Shown: piece by piece, positions 19,311 through 28,087 of the stretch | Numbering within the stretch: the first letter of the stretch is position 1 | Layout of the letters: every line of letters begins with the position of its first letter | Source: CAVWSM01 sp963757805 | GTDB lineage: Bacteria > Actinomycetota > Actinomycetes > Jiangellales > Jiangellaceae | Reading direction: 5' to 3' | Assembly: GCA_963757805.1 (NCBI GenBank) | Contig: CAVWSM010000006.1 | Span: 744,001 to 808,000, forward strand | DNA: 64,000 nt | The notes under the pieces: model-generated | Seen by the model: only the letters and a program-made list of their open reading frames with translations | The model's database searches: none | Told to the model about the DNA's origin: nothing | Position numbers and translations under genes: made by a program

Positions 19311-20929
19311 CAGCTGACGGCGACCGCGTCGAGCCGTACGACCGAGTCGAACGAGGCAAGCTCACGCTCGCGATGCGTCACCAGCACCACGGCGCGATCG
19401 GCTGTCGCCAACAGCAGGTCGTCGAGGAGGGCAACAGCCGTCGGCTCGTCGAGGTGCTCAGTGGGTTCGTCAAGCACGAGCACGGGGAAGTCTGCGAGCA
19501 GCACACGTGCGAGCGCGATGCGTTGCCGCTGCCCACCCGACACCGCCAGCCCGTGCTCGCCGACGGTCGTGTCGAGGCCGTCCGGCAGCGAGTCAACCCA
19601 GTCGAGCAACCGCGCTCGGCCAAGCGCGTCGCGCAGCTCGGCGTCACTGGCGCTCGGCCGGGCAATCCGCAGGTTCGCGGCCAGCGTCGAGTCAAAGAGG
19701 TGCGCGTCTTGAGCGCAGAGTCCGACAACGCGGCGTACGGCGTCACCGTCGAGAGCCCCGAGCGGCACCGCACCCGACGCGCCCAACAGCTCCACCGACC
19801 CCCTACGCGCATCAAGGAACCGCAGCAGCACGAAGGCAAGCGTGCTCTTGCCGACCCCGCTCGGGCCGACGACAGCGACACGCTCGCCCGGGCGCACCTC
19901 CAGGTCGACGCCGTGCAGCACGTCGGGCCCATCGGGCCAGCCGGCGACGAGGCCACGGACGCGGAGTCCGTACGGCCCCGCGGGCACCGGCTCCGGCGTC
20001 GTCGGTTCGGCGACCGGGTCGGGACGCGCGAGCACGTCGTCGACACGGGCCTGCGCGGCCCGCACCCGAGGCACCAGCTGCGCCGCGGCCGCGAGCCCGG
20101 CAAACAGCTCGTGCACAGCGAGCGGCGTCAGCACCACGACAGCAAGCGCAACGCCGTCGAGCCGCGCATCACGCACCGCGTTGACGCCTAACACCAGTGC
20201 AAGCCATACGGCGGCACCCGCCGCCAGCGAAGCCAGGGCCGCACCGAGGCCGGCACCGATGGCCGTGCGGCGATGTGCCCGCACGAGTCGGCGATCCAAC
20301 TCGTCGAGCTCGGCCAGTCGCGCTTCGGCCGCGCCGCAGGCGACGAGCTCAGGCGCGCCATGCAGCAGGTCGACGACGCCCGACGTGAGCTCTCCCGTCA
20401 TCGGCGCCACCCGGAGCTGCGCGCGCCGCGAGACCCACATCGAAAGCATTGGCCCGAGCAGACCCACGACTACCAATGAGACGGCCAACACCGCCCCGGC
20501 AGAGGGCAATAGCCAACCCACCAACAGGACGGACGCAGCACCGACGATGGCCGCGATGGTGTACGGCAACCGCACCCGCAACCACCGGTCCTGCAAGCTG
20601 TCGACATCGGCGACCAGCCGGGACATCAGGTCGCCGGAGCGAAACGCCGCAAGCCCAGAGGGGGCCAGCGTCTCCAGCTTCTGATAGACCCGCACTCGCA
20701 GCTCACCCAGCAGGCGAAACGCCGCGTCGTGACTCGCCAACCGCTCGGCGTATCGCAGCACGCCGCGGCCGATGCCGAAGGCGCGCACGGCGACGATCGC
20801 GACCATCAGATAGAGCACCGGCGGCTGCTGCGCCGCCCGCGAGATGAGCCAAGCCGAGGTGGCCATCAGCCCAACCGCGCAGGCGGCAGCACCGACCCCC
20901 GCGGCACCGGCAAGCCACATGCGGTTCAC
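19310..20929 (-). CDS. cydC: Cytochrome bd biogenesis ABC exporter subunit CydC
   Basis: 539 aa half-transporter of the CydDC complex, which exports thiols or handles haem and is needed for bd oxidase assembly. Six hydrophobic segments lie in residues 1-300, with the typical opening MNRMWLAGAAGVGAAACAVGLMATSAWLISRAA. The nucleotide-binding domain has Walker A VGPSGVGKST, signature AVSGGQRQRIALAR, Walker B FPVLVLDEPTEHLD and switch His in VLVTHRE. Its start overlaps the cydD stop by 4 nt. Order cydA-cydB-cydD-cydC. Confidence 0.93.
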   Translation of the reverse strand: MNRMWLAGAAGVGAAACAVGLMATSAWLISRAAQQPPVLYLMVAIVAVRAFGIGRGVLRYAERLASHDAAFRLLGELRVRVYQKLETLAPSGLAAFRSGDLMSRLVADVDSLQDRWLRVRLPYTIAAIVGAASVLLVGWLLPSAGAVLAVSLVVVGLLGPMLSMWVSRRAQLRVAPMTGELTSGVVDLLHGAPELVACGAAEARLAELDELDRRLVRAHRRTAIGAGLGAALASLAAGAAVWLALVLGVNAVRDARLDGVALAVVVLTPLAVHELFAGLAAAAQLVPRVRAAQARVDDVLARPDPVAEPTTPEPVPAGPYGLRVRGLVAGWPDGPDVLHGVDLEVRPGERVAVVGPSGVGKSTLAFVLLRFLDARRGSVELLGASGAVPLGALDGDAVRRVVGLCAQDAHLFDSTLAANLRIARPSASDAELRDALGRARLLDWVDSLPDGLDTTVGEHGLAVSGGQRQRIALARVLLADFPVLVLDEPTEHLDEPTAVALLDDLLLATADRAVVLVTHRERELASFDSVVRLDAVAVS

Positions 20930-22576
20930 GCGACCACCTCCGCGGCGGCCAGTGTCACTCTTTCGTCGGCGGCAGCCAGCACGGACGGACGGTGGGCGAC
21001 AAGCAGCACCAGCCGATTGGCCGCGGCCGCGCGGATCGTGGCGAGCACGGCTGCCTCGGTCTCCGGGTCGAGCCCTGCCGTCGGCTCATCGAGGAGCAGC
21101 ACCGGCGTGTCCCGCACCAGTGCCCGCGCTAATGCCATGCGCCGGCGCTGCCCGACAGATAGCCCGCTCCCCCGTTCGCCGATCGGCGATGTCAACGGCA
21201 GCTCCAGCTCAGCCGATCGCAGTGCATCGCGTACGGCTTCGTCCGACGCGTTCGGCGCACCAAGCCGCACGTTGTCGGCGAGCGTGCCGGTGACGACGTA
21301 CGGGTCCTGCGCCACCCACGAAACCCGCTCTCGCCAGCCATCGGGATCGAGCGACCCAAGCTCGACCTCTGCCCCTAGCGGCCCGGCGACCACCACATGT
21401 CCAGACGAAGGCACGACGAGTCCAAGCAAGACGTGCAGGAGAGTCGTCTTTCCCGACCCACTCGGGCCTGCCAGCCCCACGACGCGCCCGGGTCGCAGGG
21501 TCAACGTGACGCCGTCGGGTGCCGCCAGATCGCGGCCCTCATGCTCGACGCGTACGTCGACGACGCGCACCTCGCCATGTCGCATATCAGGGACCGCCGA
21601 CGACGTGCCACGCACCGGCAACGGTGCGTCCAGCACCGCGAAGACCTCCTCGGCCGCCGCCATGCCTTCCGCGCTGGCGTGATAGTGCGTGCCGAGCTGG
21701 CGCAGGGGCAGGTACGCCTCGGGTGCCAGGATGAGCACTAGCAGCCCGGTCTCCAGGTCGAGCCGCCCGTCGACCAGCCGCAGCCCGACACCGACCGCTA
21801 CCAATGCGACCGAGATCGTGGCCATCAGCTCGAGTACCGCCGATGACATGAAGGCCAGGCGCAGCGAACGCATCGTCTCGCGTCGGTAGTCGTCGGTGAC
21901 GCGACGCACCCGCTCGGCCTGCGCCTTGGCCCGCCCGAACACCTTGAGCGTCGGCAGGCCAGTCACAACGTCGAGGAAGTGGTGCGAGAGCACCTGCAAT
22001 GCCCGCCAACGTCGACGGTTGTGCGCCTGCGTCGCCATGCCGATCAGCACCATGAACACCGGAATGAGCGGCAACGTCACGAGGATCGTGATTGTGGCGA
22101 CGAGATCCTCGGTGACGATGCGAGCGAGAACCGCCACCGGGACAAGGACAGCGAGCACCAGCTGCGGGAGGTAGCGCGCGAAGTAGCCGTCCAGCGCGTC
22201 CACGCCCCGCGTCGCGAGCGTGGCAAGCTCACCCGAGCGACGCCCGACCAGCCAACGCGGACCCAGCTGCACGATGTGCGCAAGCAGCTGCTGACGCAAT
22301 TGCGATTTGACTGCCGCCGAAGCCGAATGCGCAGCCGACTCGGTCAGCCAGGCAAGCGCCGCGCGAGCCGCGACCACGACAGCTAGTGCGATCGAGCGTG
22401 CCACGCAGGTCGTCCAGGCCCGCGCCGTCGACGTACGCGCCCGCGATGCCGTGGGCCAGCAGCCCGGCCTGGACAAGGATCAGCAAGGCCTGCCCGACGC
22501 CAATGACCACGAGCACGCCGAGGTACGCGGCACTCGCTCGTGCCCGCCGCAGCAGCCGCGGGTCGACCGGTCTCAC
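20926..22576 (-). CDS. cydD: Cytochrome bd biogenesis ABC exporter subunit CydD (one frame break)
   Basis: Partner half of CydC. The GTG at 22576 gives MRPVDPRLLRRARASAAYLG and a first membrane helix; the frame then breaks near base 22400 (...DGAGLDDLRG to ARSIALAVVVAARAALAWL). The remainder is intact: membrane domain with LVDGRLDLETGLLVLILAPE, and an NBD with Walker A AGPSGSGKTT, signature LSVGQRRRMALARAL, Walker B TPVLLLDEPTAGLDP and switch LLVAHR. Full length is about 550 codons, normal for CydD, so the break is probably a sequence error. It begins 37 bp after the cydB stop. Confidence 0.9.
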
Positions 22577-22613
22577 CGACGACCTCGGGTCCCCGGCGTC
22601 AGCGACGCCGTGG

Positions 22614-23624
22614 TCATTGGGTCGCCACCGGCTGGTCCTCCGGGATGTGGCGCAGGCCGATCCGCTTGCGGAAGACCCAGTAGGTCCACGCCTGGTAGGC
22701 GATGACGATCGGGGTGAGGAAGGCAGCGATCCACGTCATGATGCGCAGCGTGTACGGGGTGGACGCCGCGGCCTGAGCGGTCAGGCCGCCGTTGTCGATG
22801 TCGGGCATCACGTAGGGGTAGAGCGCCACGAAAAGGGTCACCGTGGCCAGCGCAATCGTCGCGAACGTCCCAACAAAAGCCCACCCCTCGCGCCCAACGC
22901 GGTTGGCGGCGTGACCGCCGAGGAAGGCCAGGACTGTCAGGGCGGAGAGCACCGCAGTCCACCCGTCACCGCGGATCGCCTGGGTCCACGCCAGGAAGGC
23001 GACAGCCACGATGGCGGCCAACCAGCCGACCCGAGCGGCGAGCGTGTTGGCCCGCTGCCGGATGTCACCGTCGGTCTTGAGCGCCACAAAGTTCGCGCCA
23101 TGCGTGACGAACAGCGTGAGCGTGACAAGTCCGCCGAGCAGCGCGTACGGGTTGAGCAGGGTGAACAGGTTCCCAGTGAACTCGAAGTCATCGTCGAGCG
23201 GGACGCCGCGGACGATGTTGGCGAACGCGACCCCCCACAGGAACGCGGGTACGAGCGATCCCCAGAAGATGGCCTCGTCCCACCGGTCTCGCCAGACAGG
23301 GTCGTCGCGCTTGCCGCGGTACTCGAACGCGACGCCGCGCACGATGAGCGCGACGAGGATGAGCAGCAGCGGCAGGTAGAACCCGCTGAACAGGGTGGCG
23401 TACCACTCCGGGAACGCGGCAAACATCGCCCCACCGGCGGTGAGCAGCCATACCTCGTTGCCGTCCCAGACCGGACCAATCGTGTTGACGAGGACGCGGC
23501 GCTCGCGCTCGCCGCGAGCGAGCAGCTTGGTGAGGATGCCGACCCCGAAGTCGAATCCCTCCAGCACGAAGTAGCCGGTGAAGAGCACCGCGATGAGGCA
23601 GAACCAGACGACGTACAGGTCCAT
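22614..23624 (-). CDS. cydB: Cytochrome bd ubiquinol oxidase subunit II (CydB)
   Basis: 336 aa integral membrane subunit of bd oxidase. It begins MDLYVVWFCLIAVLFTGYFV with the family pattern LEGFDFGVGIL, then RVLVNTIGPVWDGNEVWLL. It has eight or nine helices and ends KRIGLRHIPEDQ. The ATG at 23624 matches the family start. GAGGAGC-type ribosome binding sequence precedes it, and the cydA stop is only 10 bp upstream, so the two subunits are translated together. Confidence 0.96.
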   Translation of the reverse strand: MDLYVVWFCLIAVLFTGYFVLEGFDFGVGILTKLLARGERERRVLVNTIGPVWDGNEVWLLTAGGAMFAAFPEWYATLFSGFYLPLLLILVALIVRGVAFEYRGKRDDPVWRDRWDEAIFWGSLVPAFLWGVAFANIVRGVPLDDDFEFTGNLFTLLNPYALLGGLVTLTLFVTHGANFVALKTDGDIRQRANTLAARVGWLAAIVAVAFLAWTQAIRGDGWTAVLSALTVLAFLGGHAANRVGREGWAFVGTFATIALATVTLFVALYPYVMPDIDNGGLTAQAAASTPYTLRIMTWIAAFLTPIVIAYQAWTYWVFRKRIGLRHIPEDQPVATQ

Positions 23625-23634
23625 CGGATGCTCC

Positions 23635-25044
23635 TCAGTAGGCGAAGGCCATGGGCTTGTCGGGGTCGTCGCTCGGTGTGACCTCTTCAGGGGCGACTTC
23701 CGGAAGACCCGCCCGTACGAACTTGACGAGCAGGCCGACCTCGACAACGGCGAGCGCACCGTAGAGCAGGGTGAACACGGTGAGCGACGTGACAACCTCG
23801 CCGGCAGAGACACTGGGCGAGACGCCGCTCGCCGTGGGCATGAGCCCGAAGACTACCCAGGGTTGGCGACCCATCTCGGTGAAGATCCAGCCGAACGAGT
23901 TGGCCGCCAACGGCAACAAGGGCAACAGCAGCGCCGCACGCACCACCCAGGCGGACGTGGGTGTGCGGCCACGACGGATCAGCCACAGCTGCCATAGCGC
24001 GATGGCCGCGGCGAGCAGCCCAAGCCCGATCATGAGTCGGAACGACCAGTAGGTGACGGGGATGTTCGGCTTGTACGACTCCCCGGCACCGAACCTCTCC
24101 TCGTACTCGGCCTGCAGGTCGTTGATGCCCTGGACCCCCCCATCCCAGCTGCCGGTCGCCAAGTAGGACAACAGCCGGGGAATCCTGATCGCGAAGACTT
24201 CCTCGCTGCCGTCGAGCGAGCCGATTGTCAGCAGCGAGAACGACGCGGGCTGTTCAGTCTCGTACAGCGCCTCGGCGGCAGCCATCTTCATCGGCTGCAC
24301 GTCGGTCATGACCTTGCCTTGGATGTCGCCGGTGACGACGACACCCAGCGCGGCGATCAGCGTGGTCACCGCGCCGACCTTCAGCGCCGAGCGGAACGCC
24401 TCGACGTCCTGGCCCCGCCGCCTGATGAGGTGCCACATCGCAACGCCGGCGACGAACGCGCCACCGGTGAGGAACGCGGCGGTGATCGTGTGCGGGAGGG
24501 TGATGAGCACCACCTTGTTGGTGAGCACCTCCCCGAAGTCCGTTAGCTCGGCACGGCCACGCTCCTCGTTGATGCGGTAGCCGATCGGGTTCTGCATCCA
24601 CGAGTTGGCCGCCAGGATGAAGTACGCCGACAGGACCGAGGCGACCGCGACAATCCAAATCGTGGCCAGGTGGATCCGCTTGGGCAGCCGGTCCCATCCG
24701 AAGATCCACAGTCCGATGAAGGTCGACTCGACGAAGAACGCGAGGAGCGCCTCGATCGCCAGCGGTGCCCCGAAGATGTCACCGACGAACCTGCTGTAGT
24801 CGCTCCAGTTCATGCCGAACTGGAACTCCTGCACGATGCCCGTGACGACGCCCATCGCGAGGTTGATGAGGAAGAGCTTCCCGAAGAACTTCGTGAGCCG
24901 GAGCCAGCGTTCGTGCCCGGTGCGCACCCACGCGGTCTGCATCCCCGCGACGAGAAAGGCCAGGCTGATCGTGAGAGGGACGAAAAGGAAGTGGTAGACC
25001 GTCGTGATGCCGAACTGCCATCGGGCGATCTCGAGAGCATCCAC
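23635..25044 (-). CDS. cydA: Cytochrome bd ubiquinol oxidase subunit I (CydA)
   Basis: 469 aa haem-bearing subunit of the high-affinity quinol oxidase. Haem ligand His sits in TTVYHFLFVPLTI; a second His is in LPHTITAAFL; the GRQPWVV signature lies near residue 390. The Q loop is of the short type, with the conserved Lys/Glu in QPMKMAAAEALYETEQP. The ATG start fits the family (MDALEIARWQFG). It is the first gene of cydABDC and is transcribed away from the BlaI-like gene; the operator pair lies 39 bp or more upstream of its start. Confidence 0.97.
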   Translation of the reverse strand: MDALEIARWQFGITTVYHFLFVPLTISLAFLVAGMQTAWVRTGHERWLRLTKFFGKLFLINLAMGVVTGIVQEFQFGMNWSDYSRFVGDIFGAPLAIEALLAFFVESTFIGLWIFGWDRLPKRIHLATIWIVAVASVLSAYFILAANSWMQNPIGYRINEERGRAELTDFGEVLTNKVVLITLPHTITAAFLTGGAFVAGVAMWHLIRRRGQDVEAFRSALKVGAVTTLIAALGVVVTGDIQGKVMTDVQPMKMAAAEALYETEQPASFSLLTIGSLDGSEEVFAIRIPRLLSYLATGSWDGGVQGINDLQAEYEERFGAGESYKPNIPVTYWSFRLMIGLGLLAAAIALWQLWLIRRGRTPTSAWVVRAALLLPLLPLAANSFGWIFTEMGRQPWVVFGLMPTASGVSPSVSAGEVVTSLTVFTLLYGALAVVEVGLLVKFVRAGLPEVAPEEVTPSDDPDKPMAFAY

Positions 25045-25082
25045 GGCCCCTCCTTCGGTCGTCGTCCCGCGGGCGTTGGCGT

Positions 25083-25135
25083 CCTACGACGGACTGTTGT
25101 AGGTGGTACTACCCTCTACGACGGGCTGTCGTAGA
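25083..25135. promoter_or_regulatory. Twin BlaI-type palindromic operators between cydA and blaI
   Basis: Two 21-bp inverted repeats lie in the 138 bp divergent region. CCTACGAC-n5-GTTGTAGG is at 25083-25103 and TCTACGAC-n5-GTCGTAGA (perfect arms) at 25115-25135. Their start-to-start spacing is 32 bp, about three helix turns. The core TACnAC-n5-GTnGTA resembles BlaI/MecI operators (TACTA...GTAGTA class). A TACTAT box lies just right of the second palindrome and could be the -10 of the blaI promoter. They would control both directions. Confidence 0.75.
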
Positions 25136-25182
25136 CATTACTATCGTTGGTCGTACTACGTCGTGTCGGTAGGATCCTGAGC

Positions 25183-25578
25183 GTGGCAGAGCGCGGGCGC
25201 GCGCGACTCGGCGAGCTCGAGCGCGAAGTGATGGAGCGGCTGTGGGCAGAGGGCAGCCCGATGACCGTGCGCGCGGTATACGAGGACATCGCCGCCTCGA
25301 GACCGATCGCGTACACGACAGTGATGACAGTGCTCCAGCGGCTCGCGCGCAAGTCGATGGTTGAGGAGATCCGCGACGGCCGGGCATTCCATTACGCACC
25401 GGCCCGCACCCGCGAGTCGATCACCGCCGACCTCATGCACGACGCGCTCGACCAGCTGGATGACAGCGACGACCGGGCGGCAGCACTCGTGCGGTTCGTC
25501 AGCAATGTGTCGGCGGCAGAGGCCGCGGCGCTGCGCGACGCGCTCGCTGCGGTCGAGAGCGGGCACGAGGTCGAGCTC
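25183..25578 (+). CDS. BlaI/MecI/CopY-family repressor part
   Basis: Winged-helix repressor of about 130 aa. It begins MAERGRARLGELEREVMERLW, with the BlaI pattern MTVRAVYEDIAASRPIAYTTVMTVLQRLARK (recognition helix) and a dimerisation tail (TADLMHDALDQLDDSDDRAAALVRFV, SNVSAAEAAALRDAL). The GTG at 25183 has AGGA upstream. In this sequence it has no stop: the frame runs straight into the M56 peptidase. However, an ATGA tetranucleotide at 25579-25582 is exactly where a two-gene overlap would lie, and the frame ending at that TGA is one base out. Either a real fusion or a one-base indel joins the two. Confidence 0.85.
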
Positions 25579-26478
25579 ATGACTGACCAGGCTCCACTCA
25601 TCCTCGCGGTGCTCGCGCTGGCTTTCGCCGGACCCGTGCCCGCGCTGCTCGCCCGTGCCCGGTGGACGTGGCAGGCGCCAAGGGCCGCACTCGTACTCTG
25701 GCAGGCGCTGGCGCTGGCGGCGGTTCTGGCCGCGCTCGGAGCCGGGCTTGCTGTGGGACTGCAGCCGATGCTCGGCCGAGAGGCCGGCCCGGTCGGGCTG
25801 CTGGTGCATGCGGCGGCTCTGACGGTGACCGTCGTCGTGGCCGCCCGGCTCGCCTGGACGATGGGTCGCCTCGCGGTGACGACGCGGACGCGGCGCCGCG
25901 CGCACCGCCAGCTTGTCGACCTCGTCTGTCGGTCCGATGCGCGCGCGCCGGGCGTACGCGTCCTCGACGCACCGCATCCGCTCGCCTATTGCGTGCCAGG
26001 GAGCCGGCCACGCGTCGTTGTCAGCGCGGTCACCCTCGAGGTGCTCGCACCAGGAGAGCTCGCAGCGGTGTTGCAGCACGAGCAGGCGCACGCCCGCCAG
26101 CGGCACGACCTCGTGCTCGAAGGGTTCAATGCGCTGGCCAGCGCCTTCCCTCGTGTCGTACGCAGCCGCGCAGCACTGCGGTCGGCGGCACTGCTCGTGG
26201 AGATGGTCGCCGACGATGCGGCCCTGGCGCGACAAGGATCTGTGCCACTTGCCCGCGCGCTCGTACGGCTTGCCGACGCGCCCGTCCCCGCGTGCGCGCT
26301 GGGTGCAGTGGACGAGAGTGGCACAGTCGCCCGGCTGCGCCGCATGCAGCCCGTATCCCCCGTGGCCAAAGCGGCGCTGGCGTCTGCTGCCTACGCCGCG
26401 GCTGCGCTAGTCGTGGTCGTACCCACGGTCACTGTGGCGGTTCCTTGGATTGCTCGGGTGACGAGCGTCCTGAGCTGA
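25579..26478 (+). CDS. M56-family (BlaR1/MecR1-like) membrane metallopeptidase part
   Basis: About 299 aa from the ATG at 25579. It begins with hydrophobic segments (APLILAVLALAFAGPVPALLA, ALALAAVLAALGAGLAVGL, VGLLVHAAALTVTVVVAARLAW). The zinc protease motif HEQAH (HExxH) sits in LAAVLQHEQAHARQRHDLV, and a last helix is near the C-terminus. It lacks the large penicillin-binding sensor domain of BlaR1, as most actinobacterial M56 proteins do. Inferred role: cleaves or inactivates the BlaI-like repressor on a membrane signal. It is continuous in frame with the repressor. Its last 50 bp overlap the end of the convergent small membrane gene. Confidence 0.82.
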   Translation: MTDQAPLILAVLALAFAGPVPALLARARWTWQAPRAALVLWQALALAAVLAALGAGLAVGLQPMLGREAGPVGLLVHAAALTVTVVVAARLAWTMGRLAVTTRTRRRAHRQLVDLVCRSDARAPGVRVLDAPHPLAYCVPGSRPRVVVSAVTLEVLAPGELAAVLQHEQAHARQRHDLVLEGFNALASAFPRVVRSRAALRSAALLVEMVADDAALARQGSVPLARALVRLADAPVPACALGAVDESGTVARLRRMQPVSPVAKAALASAAYAAAALVVVVPTVTVAVPWIARVTSVLS

Positions 26479-26764
26479 CCTCACGGATCACCGACGTGAT
26501 CTTGGTGAATGGCGCCGCCGCGCCGCGCCCGACGGCATTGACCCGCTGGCGCATGGCCTCGTCGGTCTCAGGATTGCCTAGCAAACCGTGCCGGGGCACT
26601 TCCTCCTCTTCCGGCGCCACGGTGTCGACGAGCCGACCGAGAGCATCGGTAGCCGCGCCTGCCGGGCCAGCTGCGCGCCTGCCGCGGCCGGGGAACGCGA
26701 CGTAGAGCATCACCACGAGCGCGACCGCTATTGCAAGGCCTGAACCAATGATCAGTGCAGTCAT
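26429..26764 (-). CDS. Small single-pass membrane protein, function unknown
   Basis: 111 aa from the ATG at 26764: MTALIIGSGLAIAVALVVML gives one N-terminal membrane helix, followed by RGRR (positive inside) and a hydrophilic tail with an acidic patch (VAPEEEEVPRHG) and TKITSVIREV. I do not recognise a family. Its 3' end overlaps the end of the M56 gene by 50 bp in convergent orientation. Codon usage looks normal for the window. Confidence 0.6.
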   Translation of the reverse strand: MTALIIGSGLAIAVALVVMLYVAFPGRGRRAAGPAGAATDALGRLVDTVAPEEEEVPRHGLLGNPETDEAMRQRVNAVGRGAAAPFTKITSVIREVSSGRSSPEQSKEPPQ

Positions 26765-26875
26765 TGATCCAGGATGCGCACAACCTGCCGCCGTCGCGCT
26801 GGAGTTATGGGGGCGTGTCGCCGTTCTTGTGAATATGTTCACGCGCCGTTCGACGGCGCTGGCAGACTCAGCGAC

Positions 26876-27571
26876 GTGTACTTCCAGCATTCGGCGGACG
26901 TCTGGACGGACTTCCCCGAGCTTGTCCCGGGCGTCCTCTACACCGACGGGATCACCAGCGATGCTTCGGTCGCCCCGCAGCTCGCCCCGTACCTCGAAAC
27001 GGCGAAAACGCGACTGGCAAGCGCGAGCGAGAGCGAGCTGCCGGAGATCAGGGCGTGGCGGCGCACGTTCGCGATGATGGGTCTCAAGCCGACGCAGTAC
27101 CGATGCGCTTCGGAGTCGCTGCTGCGGCGGTTCCGCAAGGAGGGGTCGATCCCGCAGATCCACCCGCTGATCGACCTCTGCAACGCCGTGTCACTGGCCT
27201 TTGCAATCCCAGTGGCGGTATTCGACGTTGCCGAGATTGCGGGTTACCTCGAGGTGCGGCGTGCCACCGGGGTCGGTGAGACCTATCTCGCTTTCTCCGG
27301 CGAGTCGGAGACACCGGACCGAGGCGAGGTCATCTTCGCCGACGGCGCGGGGTACGTTCACGCTCGGCGATGGACCAATCGGCAGAGTGGCTTGTCTGCG
27401 GTGCGAGACAACACGACCGCGGTGCTTGTCGTCGCTGAAGCCATGCACGACACCGCAGATGCTGACGTTCGACGGCTGACGTCAGCCCTTGCCGCTGAGC
27501 TCAGCGCCACCTGGTCGGTCACGCCGAAGTCCGCGATCCTCACCCAGTCGTCGCCACGGTTCGAGTGGTGA
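26876..27571 (+). CDS. B3/B4 tRNA-binding domain protein (stand-alone)
   Basis: 231 aa from the GTG at 26876 (MYFQHSADVWTDFPELVPGV). It matches the B3/B4 domain of bacterial PheRS beta subunits: RAWRRTFAMMGLKPTQYRCASESLLRR (typical W-r-x5-G-x3-K-x-r-s-S), IPQIHPLIDLCNAVSLAFAIPVAVFD, and GEVIFADGAGYVHARRW-x4-S. Stand-alone copies are thought to hydrolyse mischarged aminoacyl-tRNA or related adducts, but the substrate here is not known. The longer upstream extension in the same frame has no family similarity and was left out. It stands alone between divergent and convergent neighbours. Confidence 0.82.
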   Translation: MYFQHSADVWTDFPELVPGVLYTDGITSDASVAPQLAPYLETAKTRLASASESELPEIRAWRRTFAMMGLKPTQYRCASESLLRRFRKEGSIPQIHPLIDLCNAVSLAFAIPVAVFDVAEIAGYLEVRRATGVGETYLAFSGESETPDRGEVIFADGAGYVHARRWTNRQSGLSAVRDNTTAVLVVAEAMHDTADADVRRLTSALAAELSATWSVTPKSAILTQSSPRFEW

Positions 27572-27643
27572 CTCGATGGGTCCGCCCGTGGCGTCCGAAG
27601 GAGTGGTCTATCGCGCTCGCTCATTCGGACGTAAGGAGGGCAT

Positions 27644-28057
27644 CTACAGATAGGGGTCCCACCACCCGGCGACGGGGTCGATCTGCTCGACAACGTCGAC
27701 CCACATCCCCGCCGGGTCAAGTACGCCGAAGCGCAGCTGACCCCAAGGCTCCTCGGTGAGGGGTAGCGCAAAGTCGAGCCCAGCGCCTAGCAGGCGGTCG
27801 TACTCGCCCCTCGCGTCCGCTACCTGCAGCGTGATGAACGCTCCGTCGCCGCGGTAGGCACCGGGCGTCGGTGGCGAGGAGGGGTGGTCGGGATGCATGA
27901 ACGCCAGAGCCATCGGCCACTGGCCGCCTGCCCGCTGCAGAAGCACGAACCAGCTGGCCTCGAAGGCCACCTCAAAGCCGAACCACCGGCGATAGAAGTC
28001 GCGACATGCACGCAACTCTTCGGTGACGATCACCGGATAGCCGCCAACGAGCTCCAT
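27644..28057 (-). CDS. VOC (glyoxalase/bleomycin-resistance) superfamily protein
   Basis: 137 aa. Two beta-alpha-beta-beta-beta modules: GGYPVIVTEELRACRDFYRRWFGFEVAFEA... and ...FITLQVADARGEYDRLLGAGLDFALPLTEEPWGQLRFGVLDPAGMWVDVVEQI. The pattern DPAG-x-W-V-D-V-V-E is typical of the dimeric VOC fold, with the Glu as a metal-ligand candidate. The substrate is unknown. It starts 30 bp before the smc stop (same strand) and could be read as the last gene of the smc transcript. Confidence 0.88.
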   Translation of the reverse strand: MELVGGYPVIVTEELRACRDFYRRWFGFEVAFEASWFVLLQRAGGQWPMALAFMHPDHPSSPPTPGAYRGDGAFITLQVADARGEYDRLLGAGLDFALPLTEEPWGQLRFGVLDPAGMWVDVVEQIDPVAGWWDPYL

Positions 28058-28087
28058 GCAATGCCATCCTGCCCTAGGCCCGTGTCG

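Noticed and set aside
25147..25182. Upstream start for the BlaI-like gene
   Set aside because: The extension (MVVLRRVGRILS) is not part of the family; the GTG at 25183 has the ribosome binding sequence.
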